This document shows, piece after piece, positions 14,826 to 24,235 of a stretch of DNA of 42,047 nucleotides (the stretch's first letter is position 1; each line of letters starts with the position of its first letter). The stretch comes from Hansschlegelia zhihuaiae. GTDB lineage: Bacteria; Pseudomonadota; Alphaproteobacteria; Rhizobiales; Methylopilaceae. The stretch spans positions 1 through 42,047 of the forward strand of contig NZ_RYFI01000025.1 of the NCBI RefSeq assembly GCF_004103825.1, read 5' to 3'. The notes beneath the pieces were generated by a model, which ran no database searches, was not told the DNA's origin, and was given only the letters and a program-made list of their open reading frames with translations. The position numbers and the translations under genes were made by a program.

Positions 14826-15599
14826 ATGCGCGCGGTCCAGTCCGCCTTCGGCGCGGCCCTGCTCGACCCGCGCCGCGCGCCGCCGCTCTCGCTCACGCGG
14901 ACGGGCGGCCGCCCGTCCGAGCGCCGCTTTGCGGTCTATCGGAACAATGTCGCGGTCGGGCTCATCGGGGCGCTCGAAACGCGCTTCCCTGCGATTCGCA
15001 TGATCGTCGGGGAAGAGTGCTTCACGGGCTTGGCGCGAGCCTATGCGCTTGCGCATCCGCCGACCTCCCCGATCATGGCGACGTTCGGGGACGGCTTCGC
15101 CGATTTCCTGCGCGACGCGCCGGGTCTCGAGGAGCTCGACTATCTCCCCGACGTCGCGCGGCTCGAAGCCGCGCGCACCCGCGCCTATCACGCCGCGGAC
15201 GCGGCGCCGGTCGCGGCCTCGGACTTCGCGGCGCTCGACCTCCGGCGCCTCGAGGCGACCGCCGTCGCGCTGCACCCGTCGGTCGAGATCGTCCGCTCGT
15301 CTGCGCCCGTCGTCACGATCTGGGCCATGAACGCCGGCGAAGCCGCGCTCGGCCCGATCGAGGACTGGGCGGCCGAGGACGCGATGGTCTGCCGGCCGGA
15401 GATGGTCGTGGAGACGCGCCGTCTTCCGCCAGGCGGAGCGGACTTTCTAGACGCCCTCGGTCGCGGCGCGACGCTCGGCGCCGCCATGCGGCTCGCCCGG
15501 CGCGACGCCCGCTTCGATCTCGCCCAGAACCTCACCGGCCTGATCGGGAGCGGCCTTGCGGTCCGCCTCGGACGGCCGACCGACAGGAGCGCCGCATGA
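14826..15599 (+). CDS. bufC: DUF2063 partner protein of the bufferin oxygenase (BufC)
   Basis: 257 residues. The N-terminal domain opens QSAFGAALLDP and contains RRFAVYRNNVAVGLIGALETRFPAI, the DUF2063 hallmark, followed by GDGFADFL and DYLPDVARLEAAR. The C-terminal half is a variable helical/beta domain. In MbnC/BufC systems this protein binds the precursor leader and presents it to the oxygenase. It begins 5 bp after bufB and its stop overlaps the next ATG, so the operon is tightly coupled. DUF2063 was once labelled DNA-binding; the neighbourhood argues for the partner role. Confidence 0.9.
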   Translation: MRAVQSAFGAALLDPRRAPPLSLTRTGGRPSERRFAVYRNNVAVGLIGALETRFPAIRMIVGEECFTGLARAYALAHPPTSPIMATFGDGFADFLRDAPGLEELDYLPDVARLEAARTRAYHAADAAPVAASDFAALDLRRLEATAVALHPSVEIVRSSAPVVTIWAMNAGEAALGPIEDWAAEDAMVCRPEMVVETRRLPPGGADFLDALGRGATLGAAMRLARRDARFDLAQNLTGLIGSGLAVRLGRPTDRSAA

Positions 15600-16090
15600 C
15601 CTCCACCCTCGCCCCCGCGGCCAGCCGTCGCCCACTCGGCCCCACCGGCCTGATCGAGGCGACGATCGACGTTTTCGACCGCATCCCCTATTCGGCGCTC
15701 GCGCTCGCGGCCCGGATCTTTCCGGCCGCTGTGTTCTGGCAGTCCGGCCAGACCAAGGTCTCGGGCTTCGGCCTATCCGACAGCGCGGTCTACCTTTTCC
15801 AGGAGGAGTACCGGCTGCCGCTCGTCGATCCCACGGTCGCAGCCTACGGCGCCGCAGCCGCGGAGCATCTCTTCCCCGTGCTGCTCGTCGTCGGGCTCGC
15901 GAGCCGCTTCTCGGCGCTCGCTCTGCTCATGATGACGCTCGTGATCGAAATCTTCGTCTATCCAGACGCGTGGCCGACGCACGGAGTCTGGGCCGCCTGC
16001 TTTCTTCTGGTGATCGCCAGGGGGCCGGGCGTGATTGCGCTCGACCACCTGATCGCCTCACGGGCTGGTCGCCAAACGTCGGCCGCATGA
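15596..16090 (+). CDS. bufD: DoxX-family membrane protein of the bufferin operon (BufD)
   Basis: 164 residues with four predicted membrane helices; ALAARIFPAAVFWQSGQTK is the typical DoxX opening and EHLFPVLLVVGLASRFSAL its second signature. DoxX proteins accompany bufferin operons in the inner membrane; their exact part (redox or metal handling) is unsettled. The ATG overlaps the bufC stop (ATGA). A strong hairpin follows. Confidence 0.85.
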   Translation: MTSTLAPAASRRPLGPTGLIEATIDVFDRIPYSALALAARIFPAAVFWQSGQTKVSGFGLSDSAVYLFQEEYRLPLVDPTVAAYGAAAAEHLFPVLLVVGLASRFSALALLMMTLVIEIFVYPDAWPTHGVWAACFLLVIARGPGVIALDHLIASRAGRQTSAA

Positions 16091-16106
16091 ACTTGCCGTC
16101 GAAGAC

Positions 16107-16134
16107 GCGGCCGGCCCTGACCGGGCCGGGCCGC
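16107..16134. terminator. Convergent terminator hairpin after the bufferin operon
   Basis: GCGGCCGGCCC (16107-16117) pairs with GGGCCGGGCCGC (16123-16134, one bulge) around a 5-nt loop. It lies between convergent bufD and the RTX gene. No T-run is present on either side. Confidence 0.55.
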
Positions 16135-16148
16135 GAAGATCGTCGACG

Positions 16149-18290
16149 TCAGACGACCTCGAACTCGCCGGCGCTGAGGCTGGTTCCAGGGTCGAAGGCC
16201 GCGATCTGCTTCTGGGCCGCGCCGCCCATCCCGTCGACGTCGAAGTAAAGCGCCCCTGTCGACTTGTCGTAGATGAAGCGGTCGCTCGAATCGAGCGCGA
16301 CCGTGCCGACGCGGAACGCCTCCCCGCTGAGCGGACCTCCCGAGAGCCCGCCGAAGACCGCGTCGTCGATCTCGATCCTGTCGTCCGTCGCCGAGTAGCC
16401 GATGATCCGGTCGACGCTCGGACCGAAGCTCGGCAGATCGTCGAAACGGAACGTGTCCGCGCCAGCGCCGCCGCGCAGCACGTCCTCGCCTCCCCCGCCG
16501 ATCAGCGTGTCGTTCCCCGCCCCACCGTTCAGCTCGTCGTTTCCGGTGAAGCCTGAGAGCCGATCGTCGCCGCCGCCGCCGAACAGGACGTCGTTCCACG
16601 TGGTCTGCCCCTCGACCACAAGGTCCCGCGTGGACGTGTTGAAGATAAAATCCTTGCTCGAGAGCTCGTCGATCGAAACATCCCTAACCAGGATGCTCTC
16701 GTTGTCGCCGCCGAACTGAAGATCGATCAGCACGCCCTCGGAGGTGTTCGTCAGATAGGGGTCGAGCTGCGAAAACTCGGAGACGTTGAGGAAGCGGAGG
16801 TCGATCTTGTCGCCCTTGCCGAAGTCCTCGATGGCGTCGTCGCCGAATTCGCGCTCGTCATAGCGGAAGACGTCGCCGCCGGAGCCGCCATAAAACGCGT
16901 CGTCTCCGAAGCCGCCGATCAGCGTGTCCTCGCCGGCCCCGCCGCTGAGGCTGTCATCGCCGCTGAAGCCGGAAATCTTGTCATCGCCCCCGGCGCCGAA
17001 CAGCACGTCGTTCCAGGTGGTCTGGCCCTCGACCGAGAGGTCGCGATCGGACGTGTTGAAGATGAATTGCTTGCCCGAAAGCTCGTCGAGCGAGACGTCC
17101 CTGATCAGGATGCTCTCATTGTCGCCGCCAAACTGGAGGTCGATCAGCACCCCGTCGGGCGTGTCGCTCAGGAAGGGCTCGAGCTGAGAGAATTGAGCGA
17201 GGTTGAAAGCCTTGAGATCGATCCTGTCGCCCTTGCCGAAGTCCTCGATGGCGTCGTCGCCGAATTCACGCTCGTCATAGCGGAAGACGTCGCCGCCGGA
17301 GCCGCCATAAAACGCGTCGTCTCCGAAGCCGCCGATCAGCGTATCCTTGCCGGCCCCGCCGCTCAGGCTGTCGTCGCCGCTAAGGCCCGAGAGCTCGTCG
17401 TCGCCCTTTCCGCCGAACAACATGTCGTTCCAGGTGGTCTGGCCCGTGACGGTGAGATTCCTGGATGAGGCGTTGAAGATGAAATCCGCCCCCGAAAGCT
17501 CGTCGAGCGAGACGTCCCTGATCAGGATGCTCTCATTGTCGCCGCCGAACTGGAGGTCGATCAGCACCCCGTCGGGCGTGTCGCTCAGGAAGGGCTCGAG
17601 CTGTGAGAATTGAGCGATGTTGAGGGCCTTGAGGTCGATCCTGTCGCCCTCGCCGAAGTCCTCGACGACGTCGTCGCCGAACTCGCGCTCGTCGTAGCGG
17701 AAGACGTCGGCCCCTTTGCCGCCATAGAGAGCGTCATCCCCGAAGCCGCCGATCAGCGTGTCCTCTCGCCCGCCGCCGCTCAGACTGTCGTCGCCGCTGA
17801 GGCCGGAAATCTTGTCGTCGCCCCCGGCGCCGAACAGCACGTCGTTCCAGGTGGTCTGCCCCTCGACGACGAGGTCGCGGCCCGACGTGTTGAAGATGAA
17901 ATTCTTGCCCGACAGTTGGTCGAGCGAGAGGCCCTCGATCAGGATGCTTTCGTTGTCGCCGCCGAACTGAAGATCGATCAGCACTCCGTCCGGAGTGTCG
18001 GAGAGAAAGGGTTCGAGCTGCGAAAATTCGGAGACGTTGAGGCCCTTGAGATTGATCTTGTCGCCCTTGCCGAAGTCCGTGACGACGTCGTCGCCGAACT
18101 CGCGCTCGTTGTAGCGGAAGACGTCGGCGCCCTTGCCGCCGATGAGCTCGTCGTCCCCGAAGCCTCCGACCAGCGTGTCGCCGCCGCCCCTGCCGTTCAG
18201 CGTGTCGTCGCCCCCAAGCCCGAGGATCAGGTCGTCCTTGTCTTTTCCGCTGAGCGTCTCGGAGCTCGAGGTTCCGGTGATGGTCGGCAT
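16149..18290 (-). CDS. RTX calcium-binding protein with four 139-residue tandem modules
   Basis: 713 residues, start at the ATG 18288-18290 with GGAGA eight bases upstream (a GTG 11 codons earlier is less likely). No signal peptide. Each module has about four RTX nonapeptides (GGxGxD type, such as GGAGEDTLIGGFGDD), then VFRYDEREFGDD, a DFGKGDRIDL segment, GVLIDLQFGGDNESILI and QTTWNDVLFG. A fifth, incomplete RTX block and a peptidase-M10-type C-terminal domain (DRIIGYSATDDRIEIDD... ending GEFEVV) complete it. Calcium-driven folding outside the cell after type I secretion is expected. No enzymatic domain is seen, so an adhesin or surface-layer-like role is a guess. No exporter gene is nearby. 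Confidence 0.85.
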   Translation of the reverse strand: MPTITGTSSSETLSGKDKDDLILGLGGDDTLNGRGGGDTLVGGFGDDELIGGKGADVFRYNEREFGDDVVTDFGKGDKINLKGLNVSEFSQLEPFLSDTPDGVLIDLQFGGDNESILIEGLSLDQLSGKNFIFNTSGRDLVVEGQTTWNDVLFGAGGDDKISGLSGDDSLSGGGREDTLIGGFGDDALYGGKGADVFRYDEREFGDDVVEDFGEGDRIDLKALNIAQFSQLEPFLSDTPDGVLIDLQFGGDNESILIRDVSLDELSGADFIFNASSRNLTVTGQTTWNDMLFGGKGDDELSGLSGDDSLSGGAGKDTLIGGFGDDAFYGGSGGDVFRYDEREFGDDAIEDFGKGDRIDLKAFNLAQFSQLEPFLSDTPDGVLIDLQFGGDNESILIRDVSLDELSGKQFIFNTSDRDLSVEGQTTWNDVLFGAGGDDKISGFSGDDSLSGGAGEDTLIGGFGDDAFYGGSGGDVFRYDEREFGDDAIEDFGKGDKIDLRFLNVSEFSQLDPYLTNTSEGVLIDLQFGGDNESILVRDVSIDELSSKDFIFNTSTRDLVVEGQTTWNDVLFGGGGDDRLSGFTGNDELNGGAGNDTLIGGGGEDVLRGGAGADTFRFDDLPSFGPSVDRIIGYSATDDRIEIDDAVFGGLSGGPLSGEAFRVGTVALDSSDRFIYDKSTGALYFDVDGMGGAAQKQIAAFDPGTSLSAGEFEVV
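16563..18230 (-). repeat. Four tandem 417-bp coding repeats in the RTX gene
   Basis: The landmark ATGCT(C/T)TC in the conserved GDNESIL segment recurs at 16694, 17111, 17528 and 17945: spacing exactly 417 bp three times. The two central copies are nearly identical at the DNA level over long stretches (compare about 17100-17190 with 17517-17607), which points to recent duplication or gene conversion. Boundaries given are approximate. Confidence 0.85.
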
Positions 18291-18530
18291 GAGCAACAGT
18301 CTCCGGTTGAACCGCACCGCCACATGGTGAGAAGCGCAGCTTCTTGTGATCAGGCGACCGTTTTTGGCACACCCCGAACGGCTCGAGAATCGCCCATTTG
18401 AGCTAAGCGCGCCGACGCCGTCCCCCCGGCACGACCGCGTCGCGCCGCTCGGTTGATTCTGAAGGCTCTTTCCGCTTTATCGGCGGCGCGCCCTGACCGG
18501 CCGACATCCCCATCGCGCAAGGAGCCCCGC

Positions 18531-19964
18531 ATGTCCGACTGGCCGATCTACGGGAAGATCACCGGCCCGATCGTCATGATCGGCTTCGGGTCGATCGGCC
18601 GAGGCACGCTGCCGCTCATCGAGCGCCATTTCGAATACGACAAGGACCGGATCGTCGCGATCGATCCGTCCGACCTCAACAAGCACATCCTCGACAAGCA
18701 CGGTGTGCCGTTCATCCAGCAGCACGTCACGAAGGAGAACTACCGCGAGCTTCTGACGCCGCTGCTGACCAAGGGCGGCGGCCAGGGCTTCTGCGTGAAC
18801 CTCTCGGTCGACACAGGTTCGGCGGATCTGATCGCGCTCTGCCAGGAGCTTGGCTGCCTCTATATCGACACCGTTAACGAGCCGTGGCTCGGCTTCTATT
18901 TCGACAAGTCGAAGGGCCCGAGCGAACGTTCGAACTACGCGCTTCGCGAGATGACGCTGGACCTGCGCCGCCGCAGCCCGAAGGGCCTGCCGACGGCCGT
19001 GTCGACCTGCGGCGCGAACCCCGGGATGGTGTCGTTCTTCGTCAAGCAGGCGGCGCTCAACGTCGCCTCGGACCTGAAGCTCAACGTCCCGGAGCCGACG
19101 ACACGGGAGGAATGGGCGGCGCTGCTCCGCCAGATCGGCGTCAAGGGCGTGCACATCGCCGAGCGCGACACCCAGCGCAGCACCAACCCCAAGCCTCGCA
19201 ACGTGTTCCTCAACACCTGGTCAGTCGAGGGCTTCATCTCGGAAGGCCTGCAGCCCGCCGAGCTCGGCTGGGGCAGCCACGAGACCTGGGCGCCGGCGAA
19301 CGCCAAGCGCCACGACGACCCCAAGGCCGCGTCGATCTATCTGATGCAGCCCGGCGCGGCGACCAAGGTGCGCACCTGGTGCCCGACGCCCGGCCCGCAA
19401 TACGGCTTCCTCGTCACCCACAATGAGTCGATCTCGATCTCGGATTTTTTCACCGTCTGGGAGGACGGGAAGGCGGTCTACCGGCCGACCTGCCACTACG
19501 CCTATCACCCGGCCGACGACGCCGTGCTGTCCTGGCACGAGCTGTTCGGGGCCGAGGGCAAGGTGCAGGACACGCTGCACGTGCTCGACGAGGACGAGCT
19601 CGTCGACGGGATCGACGAGCTCGGCGTGCTGCTCTACGGGCACGGCAAGGGAGCCTACTGGTACGGCTCGCAGCTCTCCCTCGAAGAGACGCGGCAACTC
19701 GCGCCCTACCAGAACGCGACCGGCCTGCAGGTGACCTCGGCGATCCTCGCCGGCATGGTGTGGGCGATCGAGAACCCGAACGAGGGCATCGTCGAGACCG
19801 ACGAGATGGACTTCAGGCGCTGCCTCGAGATCCAGCGTCCCTATCTCGGCCCGGTGAACGGCTACTACACCGACTGGACGCCGCTCCAGAACCGGCCCGG
19901 CCTGTTCCCCGAGGACATCGACGAGAGCGACCCCTGGCAGTTCAGGAACTTCTTCGTGGGGTGA
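18531..19964 (+). CDS. hss: Homospermidine synthase
   Basis: 477 residues, the length of the Blastochloris viridis enzyme. A Rossmann motif MIGFGSIGRG (16-25) binds NAD. DTVNEPWLGFYFD, STCGANPGMVSFFVKQA and NGYYTDWTPLQNRPGLF are family signatures. It joins two putrescines (or putrescine and spermidine) into sym-homospermidine by NAD-dependent aminobutyl transfer in the cytoplasm. The ATG has an AAGGAG site. It stands alone, divergent from the RTX gene. Ornithine decarboxylase at 9.8 kb would supply putrescine. Confidence 0.95.
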   Translation: MSDWPIYGKITGPIVMIGFGSIGRGTLPLIERHFEYDKDRIVAIDPSDLNKHILDKHGVPFIQQHVTKENYRELLTPLLTKGGGQGFCVNLSVDTGSADLIALCQELGCLYIDTVNEPWLGFYFDKSKGPSERSNYALREMTLDLRRRSPKGLPTAVSTCGANPGMVSFFVKQAALNVASDLKLNVPEPTTREEWAALLRQIGVKGVHIAERDTQRSTNPKPRNVFLNTWSVEGFISEGLQPAELGWGSHETWAPANAKRHDDPKAASIYLMQPGAATKVRTWCPTPGPQYGFLVTHNESISISDFFTVWEDGKAVYRPTCHYAYHPADDAVLSWHELFGAEGKVQDTLHVLDEDELVDGIDELGVLLYGHGKGAYWYGSQLSLEETRQLAPYQNATGLQVTSAILAGMVWAIENPNEGIVETDEMDFRRCLEIQRPYLGPVNGYYTDWTPLQNRPGLFPEDIDESDPWQFRNFFVG

Positions 19965-19986
19965 GGCTCGCGCCGCAAGGCCGGCG

Positions 19987-22296
19987 TCAGCTCACCAGCG
20001 TGAAGCGGGATCGGCCGCCCCGCGTCGGATATTTCCATTGAGCGACGAAGCCCGCCACCTCCGCGGCGGGCATGGGGGCCCCGAAGAGGTGCCCCTGTCC
20101 CTTGGCGCATCCCTCGGCAATGAGGGTCTCGAGCTGCTCGAAGGTCTCGACGCCCTCCGCCACCACGCTCATGCCAAGCCGCCCGGCCATCGCGAGCACG
20201 GTCTGCACGATGATCTGCGACTCCTCCGAGCGGTGGATGTCGCGCACGAAGGACTGGTCGATCTTGATCGCGTCGAACGGGAAGCTGCGCAGGTAGCTGA
20301 GCGAGGCGTAGCCCGTTCCGAAATCGTCGAGGGAGACGCCGACGCCGAGGTCGCGCAGCGCGCGCAGCGTCTGCCCCGCATGGGTTTGATCGAGTTGCAC
20401 CGACTCAGTGATCTCCAGCACCAGCCGACTGGCCGGAAGGCCTGAATTCTGCAGCGCCGAGTAGATCTGCGAAAAGACGTCCTGGATCCGCAACTGCGCC
20501 GGCGACAGGTTGACCGCGACCTTGAACTCGCCGGGCCAGCCGGCCGCCCGCTGGCAGGCCTCGTTCAGGACCCAGGCGCCGATGCGCGAGATCAGGCCGC
20601 TTTCCTCGGCGAGCGGGATGAACTGCCCTGGCGACACAAAGCCGCGCGTCGCATGCCGCCAGCGCAGCAGCGCCTCGAATCCCATGATCTCCCGGGTGCG
20701 CAGATCCACGATCGGCTGGAAGAACGCCATGAGCTCCGAAGCGTCCGCCGCGGCCCGGAGGTCGCGCAGCAGGGACAACCGCTCCTTGCGGTCCGCCCCC
20801 ATGTCATCCGAATATTCGCGGACGGCGTTGCGGCCGGACTCCTTGGCGCGGAACAGCGCGAGGTCGGCATGCGCGAGCAATTGGGCCGCTTCGGCGCCGT
20901 CCTTTCGGGCCGTCGCCGCGCCGACGCTGCACGAGACCTGCACTTGGGCCTCCTGGAGGCGGACGGGCGCAGAGAGCGACTGCCGCAATTCCTCCGCCAA
21001 GGCGAGGACGTCGAGCGCTCCCTCGCCCCGGACATGCACGACCGCGAATTCGTCGCCGCCGAGCCGCGCCAGGAAATCGCAAGACCCCAGGACGCCGCGG
21101 AACCGGCCGGCGACGATCTTGAGCAGTTCGTCTCCAGCGGCGTGACCGAAAGAAGCGTTGACTTCCTTGAACCCGTCGAGGTCGATCAGCAGCAGCGCGA
21201 AGGACGACGAGGAACTCGTGCGGAGGAAGGTTTCGTCGAGCCGCTGCTTCAGATAGGTCCGGTTCGGCAGGCCGGTGAGAACGTCGTGACGCGCCGAATG
21301 CTGCTCGGCGCGGAAGGCTTGATCGCTGGCGTGGAGCTGCCGCAGACCGAGCAGTCCGGCCAGGGCGATAGTGAGATCGAGCAGGATCGCGAGCGTCCCG
21401 ATCGCCGCCGCTTCCCGCCGCCATCCTCTCAGCACCGCGTCGCGGGGCGAGCTCGCGGCGATGACGAGCGGATAGTCGGACAGCTTGGCGACGGCGGTGA
21501 TCAGGTCGACACTGTTCTTTCCTGCCTCGTCGAAGACGGCGCCGCCGCCGCGCGTCGTCAGTTCGCGCGCGATCTCGGCGACTCGCGGAGAAGCGAGCGC
21601 GTCGTCCCGGCTCGCCGTCGGATTGCGGACCAAGAGAGCGCCGTCGTCGCGGTAAAGCGCGATGCTGCTTCCGACCGGCAGGGCGATGCTTGCGTAATGC
21701 TGCTCCAGCTTGCTGACCGACACCATCCCCAAGACGAGCCCGACGAACCTTCCGTCAGCGCCGGGAAGGCGGCGCGCTCGATAGACCGTCCACTCGCCAT
21801 TGCCCCGGTTTCGGACCGGCTTGCTCCAATAGGTCGAGCCGCCGGGCGCCGACAGCGCCTTGAAATAGTCGCGGTCGGAGACCGTCACGTCAGGGATCGG
21901 CCAACCGCGCGAGAAGTTCACGAGACGGCCGCCTGCGTCGATGATCGACATCGCGTCCAGGATGTCGATCGAGCGCACGAGCTGTTTCAGCTCGTCGTGA
22001 AGCTGGCGGTCGCCCCCGCGGACCCTGACGTCTTCAGCCGATCTGATCCCGGCCGCGCCCAGGGCGTCGATCAACTGGGTCTGCGTGACGTCGATCGCCT
22101 GGAACGCATGGGTGCTCTGGGTCGCGAGAAGCGCAGCCACGTTCGACAGGTCGCTTTTCGATTGCTCGATGACCTCTCCGTAACGCCAGACGATCAGGCC
22201 GGCGGACAGCACGGTCACGCTCATCGCCATGGCGAGGCCGAGCGCCACCACGCTCCGCGAACGGACGCCCCCAAAAGACGCTTCCGCTATTCGCAT
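19987..22296 (-). CDS. Membrane sensor with Cache, GGDEF and EAL domains
   Basis: 769 residues. A membrane helix (about 17-38), an extracytoplasmic dCache-like sensor (about 60-290) with DRDYFKAL typical of this fold, a second helix (about 296-318), GGDEF (intact motif at 413-417) and EAL (EALLRW at 541-546). NLSPAQ, ITES, DDFGTGYASL, DQSFV and AEGVET follow, so phosphodiesterase residues look complete. The inhibitory RxxD site before GGDEF is missing Arg (GSCD). It may make, bind or break cyclic di-GMP in response to a small periplasmic ligand; net activity cannot be read. Convergent with hss, 22 bp apart. Confidence 0.9.
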   Translation of the reverse strand: MRIAEASFGGVRSRSVVALGLAMAMSVTVLSAGLIVWRYGEVIEQSKSDLSNVAALLATQSTHAFQAIDVTQTQLIDALGAAGIRSAEDVRVRGGDRQLHDELKQLVRSIDILDAMSIIDAGGRLVNFSRGWPIPDVTVSDRDYFKALSAPGGSTYWSKPVRNRGNGEWTVYRARRLPGADGRFVGLVLGMVSVSKLEQHYASIALPVGSSIALYRDDGALLVRNPTASRDDALASPRVAEIARELTTRGGGAVFDEAGKNSVDLITAVAKLSDYPLVIAASSPRDAVLRGWRREAAAIGTLAILLDLTIALAGLLGLRQLHASDQAFRAEQHSARHDVLTGLPNRTYLKQRLDETFLRTSSSSSFALLLIDLDGFKEVNASFGHAAGDELLKIVAGRFRGVLGSCDFLARLGGDEFAVVHVRGEGALDVLALAEELRQSLSAPVRLQEAQVQVSCSVGAATARKDGAEAAQLLAHADLALFRAKESGRNAVREYSDDMGADRKERLSLLRDLRAAADASELMAFFQPIVDLRTREIMGFEALLRWRHATRGFVSPGQFIPLAEESGLISRIGAWVLNEACQRAAGWPGEFKVAVNLSPAQLRIQDVFSQIYSALQNSGLPASRLVLEITESVQLDQTHAGQTLRALRDLGVGVSLDDFGTGYASLSYLRSFPFDAIKIDQSFVRDIHRSEESQIIVQTVLAMAGRLGMSVVAEGVETFEQLETLIAEGCAKGQGHLFGAPMPAAEVAGFVAQWKYPTRGGRSRFTLVS

Positions 22297-22969
22297 CCTC
22301 GCCCTCCAGACGACTATCGCCTGACAGGTCCACGATGTTCATTCGCAAGACCATAAACGTGATGCTAGCATTTCCCAATGGTGAAATCCGGAGGGTGCTG
22401 GATTTCGCCCGGAAGACGGAGACGGTACTTGGATCGTTTTCTACGGCGCCGATCCTAATACTTTCGATCGACGCAAAAGCGACGCAGCATGCGTGCCAAA
22501 CGCGAGAGACCTCGGCGTTCGGTGCGATCGCTCAGAGCAGCGTGAACGCCTCGGCAGCACGGTCCCCGCGACGAGCTTCCCGAAGCTCGCGGAGTCGCGT
22601 TCCGTCCGGAGCCGGCGCCGGTCAGCAGATCTCCGGTCGCCCTGGTCCTAGACGATGTGGTCGTTCGGCGTCGCCGGCCTCCGTCCCAAGGTGAAACGAC
22701 GCCTTGGTCAGCGGGCGGAACACAATGACGGAGAGCGCGATCTTGTCCTCGGGGGGAGACAAAAAATCCGTAACGGCGTCGACGCCTCCGGGTCGGAGCC
22801 CGACGGAGGCGCGAACGGGGGCGTGATTCGGCTGCGCTCCAAATCGCGCGCAAATTGAGCGCAGCGCAGTGACGAACGCTTAGGCCCGCCGCGCGGCTTG
22901 GCGCCCGACCCGGCGGGGATTAGGGATGCGGCCCGCCCTCAATCGCCGATCCCTCTTGCCCGTCAGCCG
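22297..22969. other. 673-nt region without a supported gene, rich in inverted repeats
   Basis: Divergent spacer between the GGDEF-EAL gene and bioA. Inverted repeats: CGCGAC+GAGCTTC (22567-22579) against GAAGCTC (22582-22588) and GTCGCG (22594-22599); GGCGTCG (22667-22673) with CGACGCC (22697-22703); CCAAGG (22686-22691) with CCTTGG (22702-22707), competing with the previous pair; GCCTCCG (22784-22790) with CGGAGGC (22804-22810). Frames on both strands lack good starts and protein-like composition. The minus strand has a fairly protein-like stretch around 22630-22860 without a start and with stops at about 22630 and 22524. Confidence 0.5.
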
Positions 22970-24235
22970 ATGATCCCTTCCGCCGTCTGGCGCCCCTTCA
23001 CCCAGCATGCCGTCGAGCCCAACCCGCCGCTGATCGCGCGGGCCGAGGGGGCGTGGCTCACCACAGCGGATGGGCGAAGGATCCTCGACGCGATCTCGTC
23101 CTGGTGGGTCACCACCCACGGCCACCGGCATCCCGCCATCATGGCGGCGATCCGCGGGGCGACCGAAACTCTCGATCAGATCATCTTCGCGGGGCTGACG
23201 CATGAGGCGGCGGAGCGGCTGGCGCGCGAGCTTGTGCAGGTCGCTCCAGCCGGGCTTTGCCATGTCTTCTTTTCCGACTCTGGATCGACCGCAATCGAAG
23301 TCGCGCTCAAGATGGCGCTCGGAGCCTTCCGCAACCGCGGCGAGCCGAGGACCCGGATCGCCGCGCTCGAGGGCGGCTATCATGGCGACACGATCGGAGC
23401 GATGAGCGTCGGCGAGCGCGGCGTGTTCAACGCCGCTTACGAGCCGCTGCTGTTCGAGGTCGAGCGCATTCCGTTCCCGGCGCCGGGCCGCGAACAGTCG
23501 GCCTATGACGCGCTGGAGCGCGCGGGCCGGCGCGGCGGCCTCGCCGCGCTGCTGGTCGAGCCGCTCGTGCTGGGCGCCGGCGGCATGCGCATCTACAAGC
23601 CGGCGGCGTTGGCGGAACTTGCGCGGTTGGCGCGCGCCGCCGGCGCGCTGGTGATCGCCGACGAGGTGATGACCGGATGGGGGCGGACCGGGACGCTGTT
23701 CGCCTGCGAGCAGGCGGGGGTGTCGCCCGACATCCTGTGCACGTCCAAGGGCCTGACGGGCGGCGCGATCCCGCTCGCCGCGACGCTCGCGACGGCGGAG
23801 ATCTTCGAGGCGCACTGGTCGACCGACCGGTCGAGGACCTTCTTCCACTCCTCGTCCTACACCGCGAACCCGATCGCCTGCGCGGCCGCGCTCGCCAATC
23901 TCGCGGTCTGGCGCGACGAGCCGGTCGCGAAGCGCGTGGCCGCTCTCGCCGCCGCCCAGGAGGCGCGCATCCGCCGCTTCGAGAACGATCCCCGCTTCAC
24001 GAATGCGCGGACCTGCGGGACGATCGCGGCCGTCGACCTCAAGGTCGGGGACGCCGGCTATCTGGCGGAGATCGGACCGAGGCTTCGCGCCTTCTTCCTG
24101 TCGCGAGGCCTCTTGGCGCGTCCGCTCGGCGACGTCGTCTATCTCATGCCGCCCTATTGCGTGACCGAAGCCGAGCTCGACCTGCTCTACGACTCGATCG
24201 CCGAGGCGCCCGACGCCGTGGGTCTTGCCCGATGA
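22970..24235 (+). CDS. bioA: Adenosylmethionine--8-amino-7-oxononanoate aminotransferase
   Basis: 421 residues, class-III PLP aminotransferase. VWRPFTQH at the start and [13 protein letters not shown] are BioA signatures; [17 protein letters not shown] and [12 protein letters not shown] hold the cofactor region, [12 protein letters not shown] precedes, and CTSKGLTGG carries the PLP lysine. It converts KAPA to DAPA using S-adenosylmethionine in biotin synthesis. The ATG at 22970 fits the family; a TTG 24 codons upstream does not. Overlaps bioZ by ATGA. Confidence 0.93.
   Translation: MIPSAVWRPFTQHAVEPNPPLIARAEGAWLTTADGRRILDAISSWWVTTHGHRHPAIMAAIRGATETLDQIIFAGLTHEAAERLARELVQVAPAGLCHVFFSDSGSTAIEVALKMALGAFRNRGEPRTRIAALEGGYHGDTIGAMSVGERGVFNAAYEPLLFEVERIPFPAPGREQSAYDALERAGRRGGLAALLVEPLVLGAGGMRIYKPAALAELARLARAAGALVIADEVMTGWGRTGTLFACEQAGVSPDILCTSKGLTGGAIPLAATLATAEIFEAHWSTDRSRTFFHSSSYTANPIACAAALANLAVWRDEPVAKRVAALAAAQEARIRRFENDPRFTNARTCGTIAAVDLKVGDAGYLAEIGPRLRAFFLSRGLLARPLGDVVYLMPPYCVTEAELDLLYDSIAEAPDAVGLAR

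Noticed and set aside
16149-18290. Regularly spaced repeats that could look like a repeat array or CRISPR
   Set aside because: Period is 417 bp, units are coding and the repeat is the RTX protein module.
22335-22694. 119-codon plus-strand frame
   Set aside because: Second half is Ser/Arg/Pro-rich low-complexity translation; no ribosome site, no family resemblance.
22455-22853. 132-codon minus-strand frame
   Set aside because: Arg-rich composition typical of a chance frame in GC-rich DNA; no ribosome site.
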